In this document: positions 1 through 6,157 of the stretch, piece after piece
How positions within the stretch are numbered: the stretch's first letter is position 1
Layout of the letters: each line of letters begins with the position of its first letter
NCBI GenBank assembly: GCA_002862265.1
Contig: PKCQ01000448.1
Span: 1-6,157 of the forward strand
Source: Planctomycetaceae bacterium
GTDB taxonomy: Bacteria > Planctomycetota > Planctomycetia > Pirellulales > Pirellulaceae
Length of the DNA stretch: 6,157 bases
Direction: 5' to 3'
Translations under genes and position numbers: made by a program
The notes under the pieces: generated by a model
Database searches by the model: none
Told to the model about the DNA's origin: nothing
What the model saw: the letters and a program-made list of their open reading frames with translations, nothing else

Positions 1-1325
1 GGCGTGGTGTGATCGACTTCGGGACTCCCGTATCCCTGCTGATAAACATGCGTGTAAGTTTGCAGTTCGTAGCCAGCCGGATCTGAGGCGGACTCTGGAT
101 CAACCGGCTTAGTAAACCTAAGGGCAAAACCATTCGGCCGAGCCTTTATATCGTGGATTTCGAAGGGCGTGATTCCAGTCCAATCCAAACGCTGCAACGC
201 GAATTCCTTCGGACCGCGTACAGGCCAGCCACGATTGGTGCCACCGACGATTAGATCGCCTTTCGGCGTGAACTGACAAGCCAGCAACCCCGTCGCCAGT
301 CCTTCGCGAAATGGATAACAAGCGCCTTGCCAGATCCCGTTCACTTTTTCGGTCGTAGCTCGCATCACCACACTCAGACTAAAGTCTGAAACAAAGATCT
401 GGTTCTCAAATGGCCCAAACTTGCCACCGCTGCGATCCACGACAAAGCCGGAAATCGATCGCCCCATCTTGATGTAAGGAAAGACCACTGCGTAAGGCAC
501 CAGTTCTTTCACTCGCTTGCGTTCGGTCAGTAATCGGGAACGCGTGTTCGGTATGACTTCAGGTTTGTCCATGTTTTCCACTAAGTCATACCAGTTGAAG
601 CTAACCGGATGCCCCATGAACCCTCCCTGCTCCAAGACTTTGAGACTGCAGGAACCGTTCCAAGGCCCTTGACTCTCCGCATAGAACATCACGCCGTGCT
701 CATTCGGTCCAATGCCACAAGGACTTCGAATACCGCTGCAAACTGGAATCGATTCACCCTCTGGCGTTACCTTCAAGCACCAGCCGCGAAACGGTGCATC
801 GCTATGATAAGATTTGGAAAGACAAAGTGCGACCCAGATGTTTCCTTCAGGATCACGCTTCGAGCCAAAGGCAAACTCGTGGTAGTGCCGGAAGCCCCAA
901 ACATCACTCAGAGTATCGAATCGATCGGCAAGCCCGTCTCCATCGGTATCGCTGACTTTGGACACCTCCGTTTGCTGAGTGATGTAGAACGCATCATCGT
1001 GAAAGGACATCCCAAGAACCTCGTCGAGTCCACTTGCGTAGCGACGATAGGTGGGGCGAGGAAACTCATCAAAGGCGCTGTCGACGATAAATATATCACC
1101 GCGTCGCGTTCCAATGGCAAGCTTCTCGTCCGGCAACACTTCGAAGCTGCCGGCTTCGAGTTTATGGTTGTCCGGAAGCGGAATATCGACGATGCGATAA
1201 TACTTCGATTCAGCTTCGCCCGTATCCCAGTATTCGCCCAATCGCTGAGCCAGAGAACTATTCGCAGCAATAGACGAGACAAATAAAAAGCTGGCGAGAA
1301 GATGTATCTTAGAGTTCACAATCAT
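1..1325 (-). CDS. Secreted PVC-type dehydrogenase-like beta-propeller protein, 3' end cut off by window edge
   Basis: An uninterrupted frame of 441 codons runs from ATG at 1325 off the left edge, so the C-terminus is missing. Residues 1-26 look like a Sec signal peptide: K6, a hydrophobic core around LLASFLFVSSIAA, and a likely cut after SLA. The rest resembles the sorbosone/glucose dehydrogenase-like propellers common in planctomycetes. Blade-like pieces include LAIGTRRGDIFIVD (69-82), DEVLGMSFHDDAFYIT (101-116) and GNIWVAL (161-167). Residues 127-137, DTDGDGLADRF, form an EF-hand-like, probably calcium-binding loop. H147 and H149 just before the next blade may correspond to the catalytic histidine of soluble PQQ glucose dehydrogenase (inference). 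From about residue 387 a beta-rich module begins (ITPFEIHDIKA, then ALRFTKPVDP) and ends at the edge with GSPEVDHTT; similar modules are familiar from planctomycete propellers. The start is fixed by the ATGA overlap with the cytochrome gene and by the signal peptide. The substrate is unknown; true enzyme activity and cofactor are not shown by the sequence. Confidence 0.88.
   Translation of the reverse strand, partial: MIVNSKIHLLASFLFVSSIAANSSLAQRLGEYWDTGEAESKYYRIVDIPLPDNHKLEAGSFEVLPDEKLAIGTRRGDIFIVDSAFDEFPRPTYRRYASGLDEVLGMSFHDDAFYITQQTEVSKVSDTDGDGLADRFDTLSDVWGFRHYHEFAFGSKRDPEGNIWVALCLSKSYHSDAPFRGWCLKVTPEGESIPVCSGIRSPCGIGPNEHGVMFYAESQGPWNGSCSLKVLEQGGFMGHPVSFNWYDLVENMDKPEVIPNTRSRLLTERKRVKELVPYAVVFPYIKMGRSISGFVVDRSGGKFGPFENQIFVSDFSLSVVMRATTEKVNGIWQGACYPFREGLATGLLACQFTPKGDLIVGGTNRGWPVRGPKEFALQRLDWTGITPFEIHDIKARPNGFALRFTKPVDPESASDPAGYELQTYTHVYQQGYGSPEVDHTT
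1322..1325 (-). promoter_or_regulatory. ATGA stop/start overlap coupling the cytochrome and propeller genes
   Basis: Read on the minus strand the bases are ATGA: the ATG (1325-1323) starts the propeller gene and the TGA (1324-1322) ends the cytochrome gene. A GGAGA purine stretch lies directly before the ATG, too close to act as a standard ribosome binding site. Such overlaps usually mean one transcript and translation of the second gene by termination and re-initiation, giving linked amounts of the two proteins. Confidence 0.85.
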
Positions 1326-4207
1326 TCTCCTCGCAATCCATAGTCAATTTCCACGCTCGTCTTTCCCGCTGGCAGGTCGAGCAATAACCAGACTTCCGCC
1401 AGTTTCTCATTCTCTTCTTTGACCTCGATCTGGGGATTAACGTCAGTCTCTACGGTAACATTTCCAATCCAAACGAACTTGTTGTCATCCTGATCGATCG
1501 AACGTTTCAACTGACCGCCGCTGAGGAGCCGATAACGCAAGCCCTTAACAGGCTTAGGCGTTTCAAAACGGACCGTTCGATGCAATGTCGCCTTCACAGA
1601 AACGTCCGCAGCGTCACGATCTTCAAACTTGTCCTGGACTTGAATCTGCCCGAAGCGATAACGAAAAGTTGGTCTACCGCTCTTATCGAGAGAATAGCCT
1701 AGGAATTGATGGTTAGGTGGCCGACCATCATCGACTTCCCACGGTGCATCAACGCGATCAAAATCCGGGCCTTTGGCAAGTACTTGTGGTCTCGCAAGCG
1801 GACGCACAGTACCACTTCCCTGACCGCGCCATACGCCGCCTGGATCAGCGAACTCGCCAGCCCAAAACATCGCAACTCGCATCTGCTCTGCGTCGTAAGC
1901 GATGTTTGCCTGATTAGAATATCCGACGCCGATCCCACGCTTGCCGATGTTTTGGTAGCTACGCCGGAGCATGACGGCACGGTCTTTTGTTGCCAGCAGC
2001 TTTATCGGCTCCATGCGGATTCCACGGGGAGTTCTAGCCTGTCTGCCGTCTTGTAGGTACTCCCAGATGGCCCCGATTTGCTGCTTGGTATCGCCATCAA
2101 AGAACTGCTTTCTCATTGCCTTGCCACCGGGCCAAAACGAAGGCATCACCGTATTCGGGCTTAGCGACTGAGGTGCCATCATGTACGCATAGAACCACTC
2201 CGGCCGTAAGCGGTCACTCATTTCAGTCAGATCGACTGCCGGCATGGTCTGCGCCGGCTTTTCTTGAAAGGTGTGACAAGCGACGCAGTTCAGCCCTTGG
2301 CTCCCGATCATCTCAGTCGCTTGTTTCCGTGTTTCCTTAACGTCTGTGAAGTGAGCCATCTCGACTTCTGGTGGTGCGTCACATTTTCCAAGAAGTTCGA
2401 CCAAGTGCCCAACGTTCTCTTCGCCATACTGAGGCATTCGCGTGTTCATATACGGACGAATGGCTTTTCCGTTGACAAGTACATCGCGAAGCCATTTCTG
2501 CTTGAGTTTCGCGCCCACTCCGGTCAAAGTGGGCGGCAATCTTCCTTGTGGTCCCAGGTTTTCATTCTCGGTATGGAAGTAGACGTCGTGTACGTCATCG
2601 ACGCCCCCATACTCTCCACGGCGATGACAATTCAAGCAATTGAGCGCGGCGAAAGATGCAAGTGCTTGATCATCCTGTTTAAGTGGCTGTTGAGATTGCT
2701 CGAGAGCAGCGCGAATGCTCTTCAGCTGATCGCTGCGAAAACGGTAGCTGGGCCAATCTCCTTGAGTTTCGGAGAGACAACCAGCATTCCAATCCTTTAT
2801 CTCAACGGAAGCAAACACAGGATTCAGCTCCAGTGTCCCCTTCTCCGCCAAATCATGACAGCTACTGCAGCCGTACTTGGCAAAGAAGCTCTTGCCTTTC
2901 ATGGCCAATTTGGAATTTACGGTAAGTGCCTTGTGGCTCGTTGTCTCCGTGCCAATTAGATAGCAGGCAAGATCCACTGCCTCCCAGTGGTCGAGCCGCA
3001 TGTTTGGCATACGCCCTGCTGGGCGAGCAGAGTGGGGGTTCTTCAGGAATGCAACCAAACCAGCTGAGGTATACTTCTCCCCAGGGGTACCTAATGCTAC
3101 GGATTGCTCGGCCAAAATCTCTTCGTCTTCCTCGTTGCGTGGAGAATGGCAAGCCACACATCCGACGTGATGAAAGAGCCGCTCTCCGCGTTTCTTTGCC
3201 GCCGCAAAGTCGGAGTCTTGCGGGGTAACGCTCTTTGCAGCTTGCCCAGCAAAACTATCTTGCGATCCAGTCTGCTCTTCTCCTGTCGGCTGATCTTGCC
3301 ACCACAAGTAGTGCAAAATCGCCTCAGATACTTCTTGTTGCTCTTCTTTCGAAAGTCCTGATAGCATCATAGGCATGCTCGCCCCAGGCTTCTTGCCATG
3401 TGGATCTGTGATGAACGCGCTTACAAAGTCGGGGTCTGCACGAGTCGCGATTGCCCGCAGATTCGGGCCACGTTTGGTTGGTGTACCAAACGCGGTTCCT
3501 GCAGATGCCTTTAGTTGACCGTGGCAATTCGCACAGGCAAAGTGATCAATCCAAGCCAACCCCGCTATGCGGTCCGGAAGTGCTACGCTCATTCCTGTGG
3601 AGGCGGTGTTCGCGGAAGAGGAAGAGCCGCTCAAATTACGAAGGTACTGCACGAGATCAAGGAAAGCCTGACGGTCTTCCAATTGGTCAACAAGATCTTC
3701 GGGCATCGCCGAGATCTTGTCCTTTCGCATCTGCACGATTTCACTGCGCAAAACCTCAACGAGAAGATTGGCCTCATTCGATTCGCGGATGACAATACGC
3801 TCGTCATCCTTCTTCACGACTCGTCCTTTGAGGATCTGATCGTCCTCGGTTAGGATCGTGGAAGACTCATAGCCCTCACGGATGACTTTGGAAGGGTAAA
3901 GCAGTGCCTCAATCAAATGCAACTCGAGAGATTTTTCCGCTGCGATCTTCAGTTGCGTCAGATCTGGGCCGACTCGATCTCTTTGGCCCTGAGCGTGGCA
4001 TGTCGCACAGTTCAACGACTTTTGCGAAAACAGAATGGCTCCACGTACTGCATCGCCTTTCGCAATCACAGCTTTGGCCAGATTTTCGGCATCCGCTTTC
4101 TGAAGCTCGCGCAGCAGAGATGGCTTTTGGTCTTGCGCGAAGACTTGCGAGTGGAAAAAGATAAGAGACAAAGCGAATGCGATAATCGCCAAATTTGGTT
4201 TGGTCAT
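1322..4207 (-). CDS. Exported hexahaem cytochrome c, planctomycete/verrucomicrobial type
   Basis: The product is 961 residues with a Sec signal peptide (residues 1-24, hydrophobic core LAIIAFALSLIFF, likely cut after VFA). Six CxxCH haem sites are visible: CATCH 67-71, CANCH 225-229, CVACH 350-354, CSSCH 447-451, CLNCH 524-528 and CVACH 641-645. Probable Met ligands are M168, M278 or M280, M400, M591 and M688, each in an MP or similar turn; haem 4 has no Met or second His before haem 5. Residues about 50-192 match the PVC-type haem-binding domain (TIGR02603-like, from memory). Residues about 730-961 carry no haem and form a beta-rich domain (GVGYSNQANIAYD, FLGYSLDKSGRPTFRYRFG) often found in these proteins. 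The role is probably periplasmic or surface electron transfer for the propeller protein encoded next. The frame stays open to an ATG at 4420, but the added 71 residues have no export signal and are rich in Cys and Trp; the ATG at 4207 puts the signal peptide at the N-terminus. A third start at 4252 (MLGSWQ) is possible. No Shine-Dalgarno precedes 4207. Confidence 0.9.
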   Translation of the reverse strand: MTKPNLAIIAFALSLIFFHSQVFAQDQKPSLLRELQKADAENLAKAVIAKGDAVRGAILFSQKSLNCATCHAQGQRDRVGPDLTQLKIAAEKSLELHLIEALLYPSKVIREGYESSTILTEDDQILKGRVVKKDDERIVIRESNEANLLVEVLRSEIVQMRKDKISAMPEDLVDQLEDRQAFLDLVQYLRNLSGSSSSANTASTGMSVALPDRIAGLAWIDHFACANCHGQLKASAGTAFGTPTKRGPNLRAIATRADPDFVSAFITDPHGKKPGASMPMMLSGLSKEEQQEVSEAILHYLWWQDQPTGEEQTGSQDSFAGQAAKSVTPQDSDFAAAKKRGERLFHHVGCVACHSPRNEEDEEILAEQSVALGTPGEKYTSAGLVAFLKNPHSARPAGRMPNMRLDHWEAVDLACYLIGTETTSHKALTVNSKLAMKGKSFFAKYGCSSCHDLAEKGTLELNPVFASVEIKDWNAGCLSETQGDWPSYRFRSDQLKSIRAALEQSQQPLKQDDQALASFAALNCLNCHRRGEYGGVDDVHDVYFHTENENLGPQGRLPPTLTGVGAKLKQKWLRDVLVNGKAIRPYMNTRMPQYGEENVGHLVELLGKCDAPPEVEMAHFTDVKETRKQATEMIGSQGLNCVACHTFQEKPAQTMPAVDLTEMSDRLRPEWFYAYMMAPQSLSPNTVMPSFWPGGKAMRKQFFDGDTKQQIGAIWEYLQDGRQARTPRGIRMEPIKLLATKDRAVMLRRSYQNIGKRGIGVGYSNQANIAYDAEQMRVAMFWAGEFADPGGVWRGQGSGTVRPLARPQVLAKGPDFDRVDAPWEVDDGRPPNHQFLGYSLDKSGRPTFRYRFGQIQVQDKFEDRDAADVSVKATLHRTVRFETPKPVKGLRYRLLSGGQLKRSIDQDDNKFVWIGNVTVETDVNPQIEVKEENEKLAEVWLLLDLPAGKTSVEIDYGLRGE

Positions 4208-4276
4208 AGAGTTGTAGGTTCTGCGAGTGCTTGTTTGCCAGCTACCTAACATTTTAGCCCAAACCTCTAACTCGTA

Positions 4277-4298
4277 GTGGACTTCACCAGAAGTCCAC
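4277..4298 (-). promoter_or_regulatory. Perfect 9-bp hairpin in the cytochrome gene leader
   Basis: The arms GTGGACTTC (4277-4285) and GAAGTCCAC (4290-4298) are exact reverse complements around a 4-base loop (ACCA on the plus strand, UGGU in the minus-strand RNA). It lies about 70 nt before the cytochrome ATG. No U-rich tract follows on the minus strand, so it is not a standard intrinsic terminator. It may be a 5'-UTR RNA structure or a protein-binding dyad; its function is unknown. Confidence 0.5.
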
Positions 4299-4380
4299 GA
4301 AGAGTCGCACCTTCTACACTGAGCTTGCCAACAATATTGCGTTTTGTAGGCCGCCAATAGGCGAAGCGATGTTACGACAA

Positions 4381-4399
4381 CCACAGAAATCTGCTGTGG
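4381..4399. repeat. Inverted repeat CCACAG / CTGTGG
   Basis: A 6-bp perfect inverted repeat (4381-4386 and 4394-4399) with a 7-base spacer. It is the first of three nearby dyads with ACAG and CTGT half-sites. On its own it is weak and could be chance. Confidence 0.3.
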
Positions 4400-4433
4400 G
4401 CAAATTGGAAACTCGTCCAAAGCAAGACGGCGT

Positions 4434-4445
4434 CTACAGCTGTAG
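4434..4445. repeat. 12-bp perfect palindrome CTACAGCTGTAG
   Basis: A perfect palindrome with no spacer, about 230 nt upstream of the cytochrome ATG and about 70 nt past the transporter stop. It has the form of a binding site for a dimeric regulator, but one to two 12-bp palindromes are expected by chance in a window this long, so the role is only a suggestion. Confidence 0.35.
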
Positions 4446-4475
4446 TGATCAAAGGATTGGGCTGGGCGTTGTGTA

Positions 4476-4492
4476 ACAGACTCAACCTCTGT
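4476..4492. repeat. Inverted repeat ACAGA / TCTGT
   Basis: A 5-bp inverted repeat (4476-4480 and 4488-4492) with a 7-base spacer, just downstream of the transporter stop. It shares the ACAG/CTGT half-sites of the two dyads at 4381-4399 and 4434-4445. It is too short to be meaningful alone and is not followed by a U-run. Confidence 0.22.
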
Positions 4493-4515
4493 CTAGTCTC
4501 TCAACAGCTGAAACA

Positions 4516-5793
4516 CTAACGCTGTCGGACCTCTGCTGGCGAGGCAAGATATTCATTCACTTTCTCGGGCAAGTCGACCAAAGCGGTCTTGCCAGCCATG
4601 GCGATCAGCAGAACCAATCCGATAGCTCCTATAACAATCGTTCCAAGTCCATTGACCGCGTCGCCCATGACTTCACGAGAACTCGTCAGCCACAGTAGTG
4701 CTCCCGCAACCAACGGCGACACGACAACTGTCAACGCCTGAGCGACGATCAAGGTCGGAGTCCGGTCAAAGTCCAGTAGCAATACGGCCAGCCCAACCAA
4801 CATACCGATCAGAAGTGCCGAAGCGGTGAGTAACTTGGGGGCAAGAGCGTCAGGACGACTCTCCAACCCAAGTCCATCTGCAGCAAGAAAACCTCCGATC
4901 ATAGAATTGATCAGAAAAGATGAATAAGCGGCACTGAACAAGCCAACACAGAAAATCAACTTCGCTGAGCCGCCAAACGTCACTTCTAGAGTTGTCGCAA
5001 CTTCAACAGGATTCTTCAGCTTCACTGGCTCACCGGTGTACAAGCCTGCCGCCGCGGTGGACATGAGCATTACGGTAATGGCGAACGTGATGCCAATGCC
5101 AATACGAGCGTCGATCAAACCGGCCGACAAATCTTCTTTGGTCCAACCTTTCTGTCTTACGAGATAAGCCTGATAGAAAGCGGCAGCCACAACAAAAGTT
5201 GTCCCTACTAAACCAAGCACCGGAAGAATTTCGCCGGATTTGCCCAGTGACGGCACAAAGCCACCGAGCATCGCATTGGGATCCGGACTCAGGAAAAAAA
5301 AGTTGACGACAAAGCAAACAAGCATGACGCCAACAAACGTTGCCATGACTCTTTCCAGCATTTTATAGACGTCACGAAACAAGAACAGAAAACTGATCGC
5401 CAAACCATTGAAAGCGACAAGCAGAAACACCACGAGGGTCTTAGACTCCACGAAAGCTTCAAAAGCAGCCGCAGCGCCAATGTTGTTGCCAGACTGGAAC
5501 CCTGCAGCTATGCAGAAGACGGCAAGCCCCACGCAAACGGACAACCATTTACCGACTCGCCTTCGCAGCAGCTCACAAGGAGAGTGTTCCGCAGCGACGC
5601 CCAGCTTGGCTCCAAGTGTTGTGAACAGCACCATGAATGCGACTGCCACCGCTACCACCCACAGCATCGAGTAGCCGTCATTGGCCCCCACACTGGTGCT
5701 CGTCATAATGCTGCCTGGCCCGATCACCACGCATGCCGTGATCAGTCCTGGCCCCAATCGGCGGTACCAGGGTTTTCCTTTCGTCCATGGCAT
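4516..5793 (-). CDS. Divergent Nramp-family membrane transporter lacking canonical metal ligands
   Basis: The product is 425 residues, a normal length for bacterial Nramp proteins, with about 11 hydrophobic helices (inner membrane). Family marks are the TM1 region (GPGLITACVVI at 14-24, then DGYSMLWV at 39-46), the ERVMA segment after TM4 (147-151), TM8 (GLFSAAYSS, 284-292) and TM10 with AQALTVVVSP (351-360) followed by LLWLTSSREVMG. In typical Nramp proteins TM1 carries DPGN and TM6 carries MPH, which bind Mn2+ or Fe2+. Here the TM1 motif is G25-P26-G27-S28, and an ungapped TM6 alignment puts V201-V202-A203 in place of MPH. The substrate is therefore uncertain: a different cation such as Mg2+, another solute, or a non-transport role. 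The start is the only plausible one, since an in-frame TAG lies four codons upstream. The gene stands alone, with about 325 nt of non-coding DNA before it and 308 nt after it. Confidence 0.9.
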   Translation of the reverse strand: MPWTKGKPWYRRLGPGLITACVVIGPGSIMTSTSVGANDGYSMLWVVAVAVAFMVLFTTLGAKLGVAAEHSPCELLRRRVGKWLSVCVGLAVFCIAAGFQSGNNIGAAAAFEAFVESKTLVVFLLVAFNGLAISFLFLFRDVYKMLERVMATFVGVMLVCFVVNFFFLSPDPNAMLGGFVPSLGKSGEILPVLGLVGTTFVVAAAFYQAYLVRQKGWTKEDLSAGLIDARIGIGITFAITVMLMSTAAAGLYTGEPVKLKNPVEVATTLEVTFGGSAKLIFCVGLFSAAYSSFLINSMIGGFLAADGLGLESRPDALAPKLLTASALLIGMLVGLAVLLLDFDRTPTLIVAQALTVVVSPLVAGALLWLTSSREVMGDAVNGLGTIVIGAIGLVLLIAMAGKTALVDLPEKVNEYLASPAEVRQR

Positions 5794-6118
5794 ATGCTGA
5801 CTCTACCTCGTCACTACGGTGTCCATATGACCTACATCGCGTCGTCGTAGGCCGTCAACAAGCGAAACACTATTACGGCAATTCTATAACGAAGCTAACG
5901 CCTACTTGTATGGGCCCTGACTTGCCAGTGAAAATCGTTATCAGCATGTATTTACCTAAACACGCGCGGCCCGCGAAGTGAATGCATGTTGACCAAGAGT
6001 TGTCCTGAAACCGGGAACCACTCTCCAGGAAAACGCAAGCTGCTCACTTACAGGAACACACTGACAAGTTAGTGCCACGCAAGACCGGCAAAACAAGTCA
6101 GCGACACACACCAACGAA
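5794..6118. other. Non-coding region upstream of the transporter gene
   Basis: These 325 nt contain no convincing gene on either strand; short open frames lack any recognisable protein signal. The region should hold the transporter promoter, but no good -35/-10 pair was found. Small inverted repeats (CCTAC/GTAGG at 5831-5851, an imperfect CACTGAC/GTTAGTG at 6059-6074) are weak. No tRNA or riboswitch-like fold was recognised. Confidence 0.55.
5806..5809 (-). promoter_or_regulatory. Weak Shine-Dalgarno-like GAGG for the transporter
   Basis: GAGG lies 12 nt before the transporter ATG on the minus strand, farther than the usual 5-9 nt. It is the only candidate found; translation may start without it, as is common in planctomycetes. 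Confidence 0.25.
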
Positions 6119-6157
6119 CTACTTCTGCTCCGCCTCCTCTTGTATCGCTAACAAATG
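6119..6157 (-). CDS. Possible C-terminal tail of an upstream gene, cut by window edge
   Basis: One minus-strand frame entering from the right edge reads HLLAIQEEAEQK and then stops (TAG, 6121-6119). The charged, helix-like tail is plausible as a protein C-terminus and would match the strand of the other genes. Twelve codons cannot prove it: another minus frame is open for 28 codons, and a plus-strand ATG at 6155-6157 could instead start a divergent gene. Confidence 0.22.
   Translation of the reverse strand, partial: HLLAIQEEAEQK

Larger units (their letters stand above)
4208..4515 (-). other. Non-coding leader between transporter and cytochrome genes
   Basis: This 308-nt stretch lies after the transporter stop and before the chosen cytochrome start. 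It holds no convincing gene. Part of it (4208-4420) is open in the cytochrome frame, but the encoded peptide looks non-coding. It contains a perfect hairpin (4277-4298) and three ACAG/CTGT dyads (4381-4492). I found no clear sigma-70 promoter and no hairpin followed by a U-run, so it cannot be said whether the transporter and cytochrome share a transcript. The length suggests room for a promoter of the cytochrome-propeller pair. Confidence 0.6.

Noticed and set aside
908..1282. Minus-strand open frame of 124 codons
   Set aside because: It is in a different frame of the same strand as the propeller gene. The real frame is open for 441 codons and has recognisable motifs.
609..1286. Plus-strand open frame of 225 codons
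   Set aside because: It lies wholly antisense to the propeller gene (minus strand, from 1325), which has a signal peptide, propeller blades and a calcium-loop motif. The plus-strand product shows no family features.
2264..2959. Plus-strand open frame of 231 codons
   Set aside because: It is antisense to the cytochrome coding region, where the minus frame carries several CxxCH motifs. It looks like a shadow.
4206..4252. Twin-arginine-like STRRTYNS before the cytochrome signal peptide, if translation starts at 4252
   Set aside because: The match to the Tat consensus is poor, and c-type cytochromes are exported unfolded by Sec before haem attachment. The simple Sec signal from 4207 suffices.
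4208..4420. Upstream extension of the cytochrome frame to ATG 4420
   Set aside because: The 71 added residues are rich in Cys and Trp and would bury the signal peptide inside the protein. The sequence also contains the perfect hairpin and a palindrome lies just beyond, which fits a leader.
5835..5858. TTGACG as a -35 box for the transporter (5858-5853, minus strand)
   Set aside because: No acceptable -10 box follows at 16-18 nt; the bases there read GTAGGT or TAGGTC.
5965..5975. GC-rich dyad CGCGGCCCGCG
   Set aside because: It is only 4 bp with a 3-base loop, or 5 bp with an impossible 1-base loop. Such short GC runs are expected by chance.
6059..6074. Imperfect palindrome CACTGACAAGTTAGTG
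   Set aside because: It has a mismatch (G-T wobble as RNA), only a 2-base centre and no flanking U-run, so it is weak as a terminator or operator.

Overview
The window looks like chromosomal DNA from a planctomycete, most likely a Pirellulaceae-type organism. This rests on two protein types that, from family knowledge, are typical of the Planctomycetes-Verrucomicrobia group: a long multihaem cytochrome c with an N-terminal 'Pirellula/Verrucomicrobium' haem domain, and a secreted sugar-dehydrogenase-like propeller. Weak or missing Shine-Dalgarno sequences and a base composition near 50% GC fit but prove nothing. No mobile element, CRISPR array, tRNA or rRNA was seen.

Layout, all genes on the minus strand (transcribed right to left). 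At the right edge (6157-6119) there may be the last 12 codons of another gene. Positions 6118-5794 are non-coding. Positions 5793-4516 encode an 11-helix-type Nramp-family transporter that has lost the family's metal-coordinating residues. Positions 4515-4208 are a 308-nt non-coding leader with a perfect 9-bp hairpin and a cluster of ACAG/CTGT dyads. Positions 4207-1322 encode a 961-residue exported cytochrome c with six CxxCH motifs. Its stop codon overlaps by 4 nt (ATGA) the start of the next gene, which runs from 1325 off the left edge and encodes a secreted propeller with a signal peptide and a calcium-loop-like motif.

How they may work together: the cytochrome and the propeller form a tightly coupled pair. 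The likely picture (inference) is a periplasmic or surface oxidoreductase system in which the propeller oxidises a sugar-like substrate and the cytochrome carries the electrons. The substrate cannot be read from the sequence. The transporter is separated by about 308 nt and need not belong to the same transcript or process.

The points most worth a second look are the Nramp homologue with GPGS and VVA in place of the canonical DPGN and MPH motifs, and the hairpin in the leader of the cytochrome gene.
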